Assembly: GCF_007829525.1 (NCBI RefSeq)
Contig: NZ_VLJP01000001.1
Span: forward strand, 211,873 to 260,279
DNA length: 48,407 bases
Source of the DNA: Mesorhizobium sp. J18
GTDB lineage: Bacteria > Pseudomonadota > Alphaproteobacteria > Rhizobiales > Rhizobiaceae
Direction of reading: 5' to 3'
This document shows, piece after piece, positions 41,265 through 48,407 of the stretch. Below the pieces are notes generated by a model. That model saw only the letters and a list, made by a program, of their open reading frames with translations, was not told the DNA's origin and ran no database searches. The position numbers were made by a program, and so were the translations under genes. Numbering within the stretch: the first letter of the stretch is position 1; each line of letters begins with the position of its first letter.

Positions 41265-42029
41265 TTATTCGCCGAAGATGTCGAAGGGGAAATATTTCTT
41301 GTTTATCTCGGCATATTTCCCGTTCTCACGAATGGCGGCTATGGCGGTGTTGAACTTCTCCGCCAGTTCGGTCTCTCCCTTGCGCACGGCAATGGCGATG
41401 CGGTCATTGCTGTCGACGGGATCTCCCTTGAATTCGCAGCATTGTCCGTCGTCGCTCTGGACCCACCCATATTGCACACCGAAGTCCGCGAGCACGGCGT
41501 CGACGCGGCCATTCGAAAGGTCGGCCCATGCTTCGAGCTGCGACGGATAGGCGTTCAGATCCGCATTCGGATAATTTTCCTCCACGAAGGCTGCTGCGAT
41601 GGTTCCCTGCTGCACGCCGATCACCTTGCCGTCAGCGGCCGACGGATCGAAATCGGATTCCTTGGGCGCGATGAATGTGAGCGAATTGGTGTAGTAGGGA
41701 TCCGTGAAATCCACTTGCTGCGCACGTTCCTCCGTTATCGACATCGAAGCGATAATCGCGTCGAACTTGCCCGCCTGCAACGCGGGGATGATGCCGTCCC
41801 ACTCCTGGGTCACAAACTCGCATTCGGCATTCATCTCCTCGCAAAGGGCCTTCGCGATGTCGATGTCGAAGCCTTCCAGCTCGCCGCTGGCATTCAGATT
41901 GTTGAAGGGAGGGTAGGCGCCTTCCGTGCCGATCTTGAGCTTCGTCGCGTCCTGAGCGCTCGCAGCCCCCATCGACATAGCCAGTGCTGTCGCCGACAAT
42001 GCGAGAACGATCCGCCGTGAGATACCCAT
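41265..42029 (-). CDS. Polar amino acid ABC transporter substrate-binding protein
   Basis: A 254-residue periplasmic family 3 binding protein. It has a Sec signal peptide (MGISRRIVLALSATALAMSM, cleavage likely after ASA near 25). The mature protein has KIGTEGAYPPFNNLNASGEL, the family signature GFDIDIAKALCEEMN, WDGIIPALQAGKFDAIIASM and DFTDPYYTNS, all typical of lysine/arginine/ornithine/histidine or opine binders. A cysteine pair in DDGQCCEFKG is uncommon. AGAGAGGAA precedes the ATG. First gene of the operon that continues with two permeases, the dehydrogenase and perhaps the repair gene. Confidence 0.9.
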   Translation of the reverse strand: MGISRRIVLALSATALAMSMGAASAQDATKLKIGTEGAYPPFNNLNASGELEGFDIDIAKALCEEMNAECEFVTQEWDGIIPALQAGKFDAIIASMSITEERAQQVDFTDPYYTNSLTFIAPKESDFDPSAADGKVIGVQQGTIAAAFVEENYPNADLNAYPSQLEAWADLSNGRVDAVLADFGVQYGWVQSDDGQCCEFKGDPVDSNDRIAIAVRKGETELAEKFNTAIAAIRENGKYAEINKKYFPFDIFGE

Positions 42030-42130
42030 TTGTGTTCCTCTCTGTTCTTGTGTTGCCTGCCAATCACGCAGGGCAGCAGTAACGAATACTCCCACCCTTT
42101 GAAATGAAAAAGCAACCGGAAAAGCTTTTA

Positions 42131-42640
42131 TCAACTACGTGGAGACAGCCCCGTCCGTCTTTGGATGAAATCGGCTATTGTAGGCACGTCGTCGAGCGCG
42201 AATACGGGCCGCGCTTCGTTCTTCAAGGGGTGATCCGAGGCAATGGCAACGATGGACGGTGCCGAAAGAGGCGAATGGTCCCGGGCATCTGCACGCCTGC
42301 ATTCGATTTTCTCGTGACGGTCCTTCTTGAAGCCTTCCACGAGGACCAGGTCGCAAGGCGAAAGGCAGGCGAGGATTTCCTTCAGGGCGGGCTCCTTCTC
42401 ACCTCTCATCTCATGCATGAGCGCCCAGCGATTTGACGAGACGATGGCCACTTCCGAAGCACCGGCAGTGCGATGACGGAAGGAATCGGTGCCTTCCTTG
42501 TCTATGTCGAAACTGTCATGGGCATGCTTGACGGTTGAAACCTTCAGGCCACGCCTGGAAAATTCCGCGACAAGCTTCTCGGTCAGGGTTGTCTTGCCTG
42601 AGTTCTTCCAGCCGGTGATGCCGAAAACGCGTTGGGTCAT
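42131..42640 (-). CDS. mobB: Molybdopterin-guanine dinucleotide biosynthesis protein B
   Basis: A 169-residue P-loop GTPase that assists MobA in adding GMP to molybdopterin. Walker A is GWKNSGKTTL (10-19), followed by VSTVKHAHDSFDIDKEGTDSFRH and LVEGFKKDRHEKIE, both typical of MobB. It is last in a minus-strand run moaA - EamA - MFS - mobB, 25 bp after the MFS gene, and its usual partner mobA is not in the window. The start is the ATG of MTQRVFGITG; an in-frame extension overlaps the MFS gene. Confidence 0.92.
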   Translation of the reverse strand: MTQRVFGITGWKNSGKTTLTEKLVAEFSRRGLKVSTVKHAHDSFDIDKEGTDSFRHRTAGASEVAIVSSNRWALMHEMRGEKEPALKEILACLSPCDLVLVEGFKKDRHEKIECRRADARDHSPLSAPSIVAIASDHPLKNEARPVFALDDVPTIADFIQRRTGLSPRS

Positions 42641-42665
42641 GCCGCTCTGCTTGCCATGGATGGTC

Positions 42666-43871
42666 CTAAAGATCGCCTGCTTCCCGCGCCACATGCATCA
42701 CATAGAAGGTAGCGGCGACTGCCGCGAGTGAGGAGACCAACATCACCCAGAGCAGGGGGGAAGGGCCACTCTCCTGCGACAGGAGCGCGCCTGCGGCGAC
42801 GGAAAGAGCTGCGCCGCCACCGATCTGCAGCGCGCCGCCGAGACCCGAGGCGGAACCTGCGAGATGCGGGCGCACGCTGACGATCCCGGCATTCGCATTG
42901 GGCATGGTCACTCCGTTGCCTACGCCGACGAAGAAGATCGGGCCGAAAAGAGCCAGAGCATGGAAATAGCCCGCAGCGAACAGCGACATGGATAGAAGCA
43001 CGCCGACCGTCGAGATGACATTGCCCAACAGCATCATCCGGTTGATGCCGACAGTGCGGGAATGGCGAGCGGAAGCATAGTTGCCGAGCATATAGCCGAC
43101 CGACAGAAGCACGAAATAGAGTCCATAGCCCGATGGCGAGAGATGCAGGATCTCTGTCGCCACATAGGGCCCGCCGCCAAGGAAGGCGAAAAAGCTTCCC
43201 GAGGTGAATGCGGCGGTTGCCGTGTAACCCCAGAAACGGCGCGAGCCGAAAAGCTGCGGATAGTTCCCCATCTGCTCGGCAATGCTGGATGAGGCTGCCA
43301 TGTTGGTTTCACCGAGATCGAAGAAGACTACGGCAAAGGCAATCAGCCCGAAGGCCAGCATGAGCATGAAGGTCGCCTGCCAGCCGTACAGTTCATCGAG
43401 AACACCGCCGATCACCGGCCCGATCATGGGCGCCAGCGCCATGCCCATGGTGATATAGCCAATGCGGCTGGCTGCCTCGTCCGGTCCCACCGTATCGCGG
43501 ACGATCGCACGGGAGAGCACCATGCCCGAGGCCGCGAAAGCCTGCAGGATACGGCAACCGAGAAGGAATTCGATCGTTGGCGCGGCTACGGCTGCCGCCG
43601 TGCTCAGGATGAAGATCGCAAAACTCACAAGCATGACAGGCCGGCGGCCAAAGCGGTCGGAGGCCGGGCCGATACCCAGTTGCAGGACAGCCATGGCGGC
43701 CAGATAGAGTGAGACGGCGAGTTGAACGACGCCGTAGTCGGCCTCGAAATGGCGCGCCATGCCGGGCAGCGAAGGGAGGAAGACATTCATGGCGACCGCA
43801 CCCGTCGCCGTTGCCGTAACAAGCGTCAGGATATGCGGCGGTGTCGTGCGGTCTGGGCGGCGGACAGTCAT
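42666..43871 (-). CDS. MFS drug-resistance transporter, Bcr/CflA type
   Basis: A 401-residue major facilitator with 12 predicted helices. Motif A in the TM2-TM3 loop is GPASDRFGRRPVML, and the TM4-TM5 region FAASGMVLSRAIVRDTVGPDEAASRIGY is typical of Bcr/CflA exporters. TM5 motif C is seen as GMALAPMIGPVIGGVL. It probably exports drugs or small metabolites. It lies between moaA/EamA and mobB on the same strand with 25-bp gaps. The ATG of MTVRRPD was chosen; the longer frame runs into the EamA gene. Confidence 0.9.
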   Translation of the reverse strand: MTVRRPDRTTPPHILTLVTATATGAVAMNVFLPSLPGMARHFEADYGVVQLAVSLYLAAMAVLQLGIGPASDRFGRRPVMLVSFAIFILSTAAAVAAPTIEFLLGCRILQAFAASGMVLSRAIVRDTVGPDEAASRIGYITMGMALAPMIGPVIGGVLDELYGWQATFMLMLAFGLIAFAVVFFDLGETNMAASSSIAEQMGNYPQLFGSRRFWGYTATAAFTSGSFFAFLGGGPYVATEILHLSPSGYGLYFVLLSVGYMLGNYASARHSRTVGINRMMLLGNVISTVGVLLSMSLFAAGYFHALALFGPIFFVGVGNGVTMPNANAGIVSVRPHLAGSASGLGGALQIGGGAALSVAAGALLSQESGPSPLLWVMLVSSLAAVAATFYVMHVAREAGDL

Positions 43872-43896
43872 TGTGCGGGAGCAGCTTTCGACTTCA

Positions 43897-44817
43897 TCAG
43901 GTGCCGTCGGGGGCCATGGCTGGACTGGTGCTCTCGGCGATCGGCGTCTTCCGCCCAACGACCTGTTCGCGATACAGCGAATAGAGACCGGACAGCACGA
44001 CCATTCCCGCCCCGATCATCATGGCGATATCGGGCATGTCTCCGAAAGCCAGGAAGCCAAGGAAGATCGACCATAACAGCGCGGTATAGCGGAAGGGGGC
44101 GATGAAGGATATCTCACCTTCTCGCAAGGACATGATGATGAACTGATAGCCGAACAGGAGGAGAACGGCGGCCGCGAAGAGCAGACTGGTTTCGGTCGGG
44201 CTCGGAGGAGACCAACCGCCGAGGGGAACTATGAGGATCGCTCCGCAAATCGTGACCGAAGCGGCTGTCACCGTGGACAGGAAAAGCGTTGGGATCTTCG
44301 CCGGCGCCTGTCTCGTCGCAAGATCGCGCACCGCGCAGAACATCACACAGATCAGCGCAAAGAGCGAATAGGTGTTGAAGCCCTCGAAGCCGGGACGAAC
44401 GATCACCATGACGCCGAGGAACCCGACGCTAATGGCGCACCATCTGCGCCACCCGACCGGCTCGGCCAGAAACAGGGCAGCGCCCATCGTCACCGCCAGC
44501 GGCAGGGCCTGCAGAATGGCCGATGCATTGGCGAGAGGCATATGGGCAAGAGCGGTCAGAAAGGTGACCGTGCCGCCGACTTCGCCCAGGATGCGCAGGC
44601 CGACCATCGGATGAAGGATCACGCCAGGCGCCCGCAAGGCACCGAGTCGCCAGGCCAGCAGTCCGATAAGGCAAGTGGCGAAAAGGCCGCGAACCAGCAT
44701 GACCTGGCCGGCATTCATTGATCCGATCACTGCTTTGGTGAGAGCATCGTTCATGGTGAATCCCGCCATCGAGATCGACATGAACAACGCCCCGCGAAGA
44801 TTGGGGGAGAGGGGCAC
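43897..44817 (-). CDS. EamA/DMT-family transporter
   Basis: A 306-residue drug/metabolite transporter with ten predicted helices in two EamA repeats (about 8-140 and 150-285). Typical are SISMAGFTMNDALTKAV at the start, the Pro-Leu-Ala-Asn-Ala helix MPLANASAILQALPLAVTM and the second-repeat YRYTALLWSIFLGFLAFGD-like segment. Related proteins export amino acids or nucleosides; substrate unknown. The GTG at 44817 is the start used; an ATG 12 codons later (MSISM) is possible. It lies 87 bp downstream of moaA. Confidence 0.87.
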   Translation of the reverse strand: MPLSPNLRGALFMSISMAGFTMNDALTKAVIGSMNAGQVMLVRGLFATCLIGLLAWRLGALRAPGVILHPMVGLRILGEVGGTVTFLTALAHMPLANASAILQALPLAVTMGAALFLAEPVGWRRWCAISVGFLGVMVIVRPGFEGFNTYSLFALICVMFCAVRDLATRQAPAKIPTLFLSTVTAASVTICGAILIVPLGGWSPPSPTETSLLFAAAVLLLFGYQFIIMSLREGEISFIAPFRYTALLWSIFLGFLAFGDMPDIAMMIGAGMVVLSGLYSLYREQVVGRKTPIAESTSPAMAPDGT

Positions 44818-44904
44818 GACTGTCCTGCAGACTGCTATCGGAGAAGCAGAGCCTTACGGTGGTGCTGCGCGAAAGGCAATCGGGCCAGAAGACCGAACTT
44901 GTTG

Positions 44905-45918
44905 TCAGCCGCCGGTCACGCTCATGTGGCGTGAGACGGCGGGTCGCCTTGTCTGGCGGTCTATGACGAAATCGTGGCCCTTGGGTTTCCTGCCGATTGC
45001 TTCGTCAATCGCTTGCGAAAGCAGTTCGTTGCCCTCCGAGGCGCGCAGAGGCGCACGAAGGTCTGCGGCATCCTCCTGTCCAAGGCACATATAGAGCGTT
45101 CCGGTACAGGTGATTCGGACGCGGTTGCAGCCTTCGCAGAAATTGTGGGTGAGGGGTGTGATGAAACCGAGCCGGCCCCCTGTCTCCGAGATCTCCACAT
45201 AGCGCGCCGGACCGCCGGTCTTGAAGGGGATGTCGGTCAGGGTGAACTGACGTTCCAGTTCGGCCCGCATATGCGATAGCGGGAGGTACTGGTCCGTCCG
45301 GTCGGCATCGATCTCGCCGAGCGGCATGGTTTCGATGAGCGTGAGGTCCATGCCGCGACCGTGCGCCCAGCGGATCATGTCGGGAATCTCGAACTCGTTG
45401 AAACCCTTAAGGGCGACGGCGTTAAGCTTGATCTTCAGCCCGGCACGCTCGGCTGCCTCTATGCCGCGCATCACCTTGTCGAGATCGCCCCAACGGGTGA
45501 TCGAGCGGAATTTCTGCGAATCGAGCGTATCGAGCGAGATGTTGATGCGGCGCACGCCGCAATCGGCAAGCTCGTCGGCGAAGCGTGCAAGCTGCGATCC
45601 GTTGGTGGTGAGCGTCAGTTCCTCCAGCGCACCGGATTTCAAATGGCGCGAGAGCTCGCGCACCAGATGCATGATGTTTTTGCGCACCAGCGGCTCGCCG
45701 CCGGTCAGCCGCAGTTTCCTGACGCCCTTTTCGATGAAGAGGGTGCAGAGTCGATCCAGTTCCTCAAGACTCAACAGGTCCTTCTTGGGCAGGAAATGCA
45801 TGTCCTCCGCCATGCAATAGACACAGCGGAAATCGCAGCGATCGGTGACGGAAACGCGCAGATAGGTGATGGCGCGTCCAAACGGATCGATCATGCTGCT
45901 ACCGTTGAATTCCGTCAT
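44905..45918 (-). CDS. moaA: GTP 3',8-cyclase
   Basis: A 337-residue radical SAM enzyme that, with MoaC, turns GTP into cyclic pyranopterin monophosphate, the first step of molybdenum cofactor synthesis. The SAM cluster motif is CDFRCVYC (Cys28, Cys32, Cys35). The second, GTP-binding cluster is in [18 protein letters not shown], and the essential C-terminal Gly-Gly (VTGG) is intact. An ATG start with AAGGA almost touching it is used; MIDPFGR eight codons in is another option. moaC is not in the window. First gene of the minus-strand run ending in mobB. Confidence 0.94.
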   Translation of the reverse strand: MTEFNGSSMIDPFGRAITYLRVSVTDRCDFRCVYCMAEDMHFLPKKDLLSLEELDRLCTLFIEKGVRKLRLTGGEPLVRKNIMHLVRELSRHLKSGALEELTLTTNGSQLARFADELADCGVRRINISLDTLDSQKFRSITRWGDLDKVMRGIEAAERAGLKIKLNAVALKGFNEFEIPDMIRWAHGRGMDLTLIETMPLGEIDADRTDQYLPLSHMRAELERQFTLTDIPFKTGGPARYVEISETGGRLGFITPLTHNFCEGCNRVRITCTGTLYMCLGQEDAADLRAPLRASEGNELLSQAIDEAIGRKPKGHDFVIDRQTRRPAVSRHMSVTGG

Positions 45919-46099
45919 TTCCTTACCGTTCTCAGCCGAAAAGGCTGTTCTTGGTCAAAATCGTGTGCCCGGCGGCATCTTCAAGGCTGCGAGACCGGCG
46001 CACGCTATCATCGATGGCTCCGCATCTGCAACGATGCCTTGATACGGCTTCCCTGTTCAAGGAATCCGGCGTAGGGAAGCCTTGGAGGGATTTTGCTAC

Positions 46100-46450
46100 A
46101 TGAAGCCGCCGAAGGAATTACGCGTCTCGAAGGACCGCAAGCTTCTGACCGTCACATTTGATGGCGAGACCCCGATTGAACTGCCGGCAGAGATGCTGAG
46201 GGTGCTTTCGCCATCGGCGGAAGTGCAAGGACATTCGCCGGAGCAGCGGGTGACCGTTCCTGGCAAGAGGAATGTCATGATCGCCAATATCGAGCCGGTT
46301 GGAAATTATGCCGTACGGATCATATTCGATGACGGGCATGACACCGGCATCTTCACCTGGATCTATCTCCACAGGCTCGGTGAGGAAAAGGCCGAGCGCT
46401 GGCAGGCCTATCTCGACGAACTCTCCGAAAAAGGATTGTCGCGCGACTGA
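46100..46450 (+). CDS. DUF971 family protein
   Basis: A 116-residue protein matching DUF971 (gamma-butyrobetaine hydroxylase N-terminal-like domain): ELRVSKDRKLLTVTFDGETP, IEPVGNYAVRIIFDDGHDTGIFTWIYLHRLG are the characteristic segments. DUF971 domains occur at the N-terminus of some Fe-dependent oxygenases and next to Fe-S or Moco genes, and are suspected to have a role in metal or cluster handling; this is not settled. It is divergent from moaA (181-bp gap). The ATG 10 nt after GGAGGG is preferred over a TTG six codons upstream. Confidence 0.85.
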   Translation: MKPPKELRVSKDRKLLTVTFDGETPIELPAEMLRVLSPSAEVQGHSPEQRVTVPGKRNVMIANIEPVGNYAVRIIFDDGHDTGIFTWIYLHRLGEEKAERWQAYLDELSEKGLSRD

Positions 46451-46509
46451 GTGCACTGTCATGCGACCTTTATCAAAGCCGTGCAAATGACCGCTGAAAG
46501 CGAGGCAGA

Positions 46510-47121
46510 ATGAGCATCATCAAATCCGTCGAGGAACTGGAAGCCCTTTACGGGGAACCGGGAGAGGCATCGCTGGTCAAGGAAGTCGACCACATCATCC
46601 CGGAATATGCGGCTTTCATCGAGGCGTCACCCTTCGTTGCCCTTGCCACAGCCGGCCCGGAAGGGCTCGATTGCTCGCCGCGCGGCGATCTCGCCGGCTT
46701 TGTCCGCATCCATGACGAGCGCACCCTGATGATGCCGGACCGGCACGGCAACAATCGCGCGGATTCGCTGAAGAACATCATCCGCGACGGGCGCGTGGGC
46801 CTGCTTTTCCTTGTGCCCGGCTCCGGCACTACGTTGCGGGTGAATGGCAAGGCCAAGATCAGCATCGATCCCACCCTCTGCGAAAGCTTCACCATGGACA
46901 GGAAGGCGGCGCGATCGGTGATCATTGTCGAGGTCGAGCGGGTCTACTTCCAATGCGCTCGGGCTATCATCAGGTCGCAGTTATGGAATCCGGATCGCCA
47001 CGTCGATCCCAAAAGCCTTCCGACGCCGGGGCAGATTCTCGAGCGGACGAGCGCCGCCCGCATCAACGCGAAAACCTATGACAAAGAGTGGCCCGAACGC
47101 GCCACCAAATCCATATGGTAA
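46510..47121 (+). CDS. Pyridoxamine 5'-phosphate oxidase-like FMN-binding protein
   Basis: A 203-residue split-barrel flavoprotein of the PPOX class (DR_2398/MSMEG_1061-like subfamily). Typical stretches are FVALATAGPEGLDCSPRGD (strand pair near residues 42-60), MMPDRHGNNRADSLKNI, VGLLFLVPGSGTTLRVNG and the C-terminal VYFQCARAIIRSQLW. It probably binds FMN or F420-like flavin and reduces an unknown substrate. GAGGCAGA precedes the ATG. Its stop codon directly abuts the stop of the convergent ynfA gene with no base between. Confidence 0.85.
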   Translation: MSIIKSVEELEALYGEPGEASLVKEVDHIIPEYAAFIEASPFVALATAGPEGLDCSPRGDLAGFVRIHDERTLMMPDRHGNNRADSLKNIIRDGRVGLLFLVPGSGTTLRVNGKAKISIDPTLCESFTMDRKAARSVIIVEVERVYFQCARAIIRSQLWNPDRHVDPKSLPTPGQILERTSAARINAKTYDKEWPERATKSIW

Positions 47122-47445
47122 CTATCGTGGACCTGCAATGATTACGGCGGCGCCGGCAAGGCAGATCATGGCTCCGGTGATGTCCCAGCGGTCGGGCCTG
47201 ACGCCTTCCACAATCCACAGCCAAGCCAGCGATGCTGCGATATACACGCCGCCATAGGCCGCGAATGTGCGGCCGGCGGCACCGCTTTCTACAAGCGTCA
47301 GAAGATAGGCGAATACAATGAGCGAGGCGGTGCCTGGGAGTAGCCAGATGGCGGATTTGCCCAGCCTCAGCCAGGCCCAGAAGGCGAAGCAGCCCGCGAT
47401 TTCCGCGAGCGCCGCGCCGATATAGGCCGCGAGACTCGCTGGCAT
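47122..47445 (-). CDS. YnfA family (UPF0060) membrane protein
   Basis: A 107-residue protein with four membrane helices (about 5-24, 31-49, 60-77, 87-104). Family marks are [38 protein letters not shown] and [14 protein letters not shown]. YnfA proteins are related to small multidrug resistance exporters; efflux has been reported for some members. It starts 30 bp after the marR stop on the same strand, so it may be under MarR control. Transport function is inferred from the family. Confidence 0.9.
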   Translation of the reverse strand: MPASLAAYIGAALAEIAGCFAFWAWLRLGKSAIWLLPGTASLIVFAYLLTLVESGAAGRTFAAYGGVYIAASLAWLWIVEGVRPDRWDITGAMICLAGAAVIIAGPR

Positions 47446-47475
47446 CAGGCTTCCATCCCGAAAGATCGTCTTCGG

Positions 47476-47928
47476 CTAATCATCCTTCAACACCTCGACG
47501 ATGCGGCGCATCTGCTCGCCCATGGCGTCGCATTGGGCGGGAGTCGATTGCGCCATCACCTTGTCGATCAGCCCCTGATAAATCTCCAGCGCCCGCATCA
47601 GGAGAGCTTCGCCCTTTTCGGTCAGGCGGAGCCGCATGATGCGCTTGTCCTTCGGATCGCTCTCGCGTTCCAGCAACCCCTGCGCTTCAAGCTGTGGCAG
47701 GAGCATGGTGATGTTGGAACGTCCCACGAGCAGCCGGCGGGCGAGATCGTGCTGCGACATGCCAGGATGGCGGTAGAGGTTCATCAGGACATCAAGCTGG
47801 CCGATCTTCAGGTCTAGCGGAGCCAGCGCGCGCGTCAGGGCGCGAACAACGGCCTTTTCGGCGCGAACGACGGCGATCCAGTTGCGAAAACGCGGATTGT
47901 CCCAAGGCAGATGTTGTCTTTTGTTCAT
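47476..47928 (-). CDS. MarR-family transcriptional regulator
   Basis: A 150-residue winged-helix repressor. The DNA-binding core reads LKIGQLDVLMNLYRHPGMSQHDLARRLLVGRSNITMLLPQLEAQGLLERESDPKDKRIMRLRLTEKG in order (about 40-108), with the wing DPKDKRIMRLRLT. The flanking helices form the dimer. Two 14-bp palindromes 20 bp apart overlap its own start codon and fill the 47-bp gap to the divergent hydrolase gene, strongly suggesting autorepression and joint control. Ligand unknown. Confidence 0.9.
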   Translation of the reverse strand: MNKRQHLPWDNPRFRNWIAVVRAEKAVVRALTRALAPLDLKIGQLDVLMNLYRHPGMSQHDLARRLLVGRSNITMLLPQLEAQGLLERESDPKDKRIMRLRLTEKGEALLMRALEIYQGLIDKVMAQSTPAQCDAMGEQMRRIVEVLKDD

Positions 47929-47956
47929 GGTTGAACTAATATGTTCAGCATTGAAC
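47923..47956. promoter_or_regulatory. Twin MarR operators
   Basis: GTTCA-TGGT-TGAAC (47923-47936) and GTTCA-GCAT-TGAAC (47943-47956) are two copies of the same dyad, GTTCA-N4-TGAAC, with centres exactly 20 bp apart. The first covers the marR start codon. Two sites on nearly the same DNA face in a very short divergent gap fit cooperative binding by two MarR dimers. Confidence 0.75.
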
Positions 47957-47975
47957 CAATTCTCGAGTCACCACT

Positions 47976-48407
47976 ATGGCATCCTTCGGCTATCTGGTCA
48001 TCCGTGGTCTATTTGGCATGGCGGAGCACCTCGCGCCAAGACTTGGTGGACGTGCCGCGTTCGAACTCTTTTGCCGCACTCCGAACCCGGTGCGCCTCTC
48101 TCCCAAGGAGAAGCGGATCGTACAATCGGCTCAATCCTTCATGATCGATGCGCGGCGGCATTGCCTGACGGCGAAATTCGGCAATGTGACGGTCCATGAA
48201 TTCCGACAGGGAAGCGGCCGGCCGCGCCGGCCAACCGCTCTCGTGATCCATGGTTGGAAATCGCGCACGGAGCATATGCGCGGCGTGATAGAGACCTTGC
48301 GCGGGGAGGGGTTTCGCGTCCTCTCCATTGATCTGCCAGGGCACGGCCAGTCTCCGGGCCGGCGTCTCCATATGGCGGCCCATGAAACGGCGAAATGGTT
48401 CGGTCCC
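47976..48407 (+). CDS. Alpha/beta hydrolase, N-terminal part (cut by window end)
   Basis: The first 144 codons of an alpha/beta hydrolase run off the right edge. After a leading region (MASFGYLVIRGLFGMAEHLA) come the typical strand and oxyanion segment TALVIHGWKSRTEHMRG (His-Gly near residue 91) and VLSIDLPGHGQSPGRR. The nucleophile elbow (GxSxG) lies beyond the window. It diverges from marR across twin operators, so the enzyme is probably induced by the same ligand, perhaps an ester or aromatic compound. Start: first ATG, weak ribosome site. Confidence 0.85.
   Translation, partial: MASFGYLVIRGLFGMAEHLAPRLGGRAAFELFCRTPNPVRLSPKEKRIVQSAQSFMIDARRHCLTAKFGNVTVHEFRQGSGRPRRPTALVIHGWKSRTEHMRGVIETLRGEGFRVLSIDLPGHGQSPGRRLHMAAHETAKWFGP

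Noticed and set aside
45919-46099. Molybdenum-cofactor riboswitch in the moaA leader
   Set aside because: The 181-bp divergent gap shows no extended multi-stem element that I can trace; nothing beyond a normal promoter region is supported.

Overview
The window reads as chromosomal DNA from a GC-rich alphaproteobacterium of the order Hyphomicrobiales (Rhizobiales), most likely near the Phyllobacteriaceae/Rhizobiaceae. The reasons are the high GC content, the dense operons with 4-11 nt overlaps, the ehu/eut ectoine-uptake style known from Sinorhizobium, the cobT - DUF1289 - membrane aspartic protease grouping, and the general codon habits. The placement is inferred from gene content; no ribosomal RNA or tRNA gene was seen. 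Nearly all of the window is ordinary protein-coding DNA. There is no CRISPR array, insertion sequence or intact mobile element.

Layout. 1-1,538: start of an Rrf2-type regulator (cut by the left edge), a GNAT acetyltransferase and a MaoC/NodN hydratase. 1,543-2,894: a two-gene gentisate-type pair (maleylpyruvate isomerase and fumarylpyruvate hydrolase). 3,056-16,245: a large ectoine uptake and catabolism locus, the most interesting part. The minus-strand arm holds ehuB-ehuC-ehuD-ehuA-eutB-eutC-asnC(doeX), then a second block doeC/ssd - second EutD-like M24 hydrolase - class III aminotransferase. The divergent plus-strand arm holds eutD/doeA - an ArgE-type M20 deacetylase - a GntR/FCD regulator. 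16,318-18,912: a copper P-type ATPase behind a textbook CueR-type promoter. 19,058-24,159: the four-gene branched-chain 2-oxoacid dehydrogenase operon (E1alpha, E1beta, E2, E3). 24,425-29,419: an RND efflux pump and adaptor with a divergent TetR regulator and operator palindrome. 29,426-33,438: DUF423 protein, nitronate monooxygenase, a 0.7-kb gene-poor scar with a broken vapC toxin gene, dusA, a membrane aspartic protease and a DUF1289 protein. 33,587-36,841: cobT, a palindrome-rich gap, a membrane-anchored nuclease, a GST and a uracil-DNA glycosylase-like protein. 36,943-42,029: an Lrp regulator, a GNAT protein, an AlkD-like repair protein, a beta-hydroxyacid dehydrogenase and a polar amino acid ABC importer without an ATPase gene. 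42,131-47,121: mobB, two transporters and moaA on the minus strand, then DUF971 and FMN-binding proteins. 47,122-48,407: YnfA, a MarR regulator with twin operators and the start of an alpha/beta hydrolase.

How the genes work together. EhuB binds ectoine/hydroxyectoine in the periplasm and EhuCDA import it. EutD opens the ring to an N-acetyl-diaminobutyrate. An ArgE-like enzyme, where EutE/DoeB would be expected, probably removes the acetyl group. The class III aminotransferase and the aldehyde dehydrogenase then carry diaminobutyrate through aspartate semialdehyde to aspartate. EutB and EutC belong to the hydroxyectoine side branch, but eutA is not in the window. Control appears to be split between an Lrp/AsnC protein (DoeX-like) and a GntR/FCD protein, instead of the usual MocR-type EnuR. 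The shared divergent promoter region carries two clear palindromes and a hairpin in the eutD leader.
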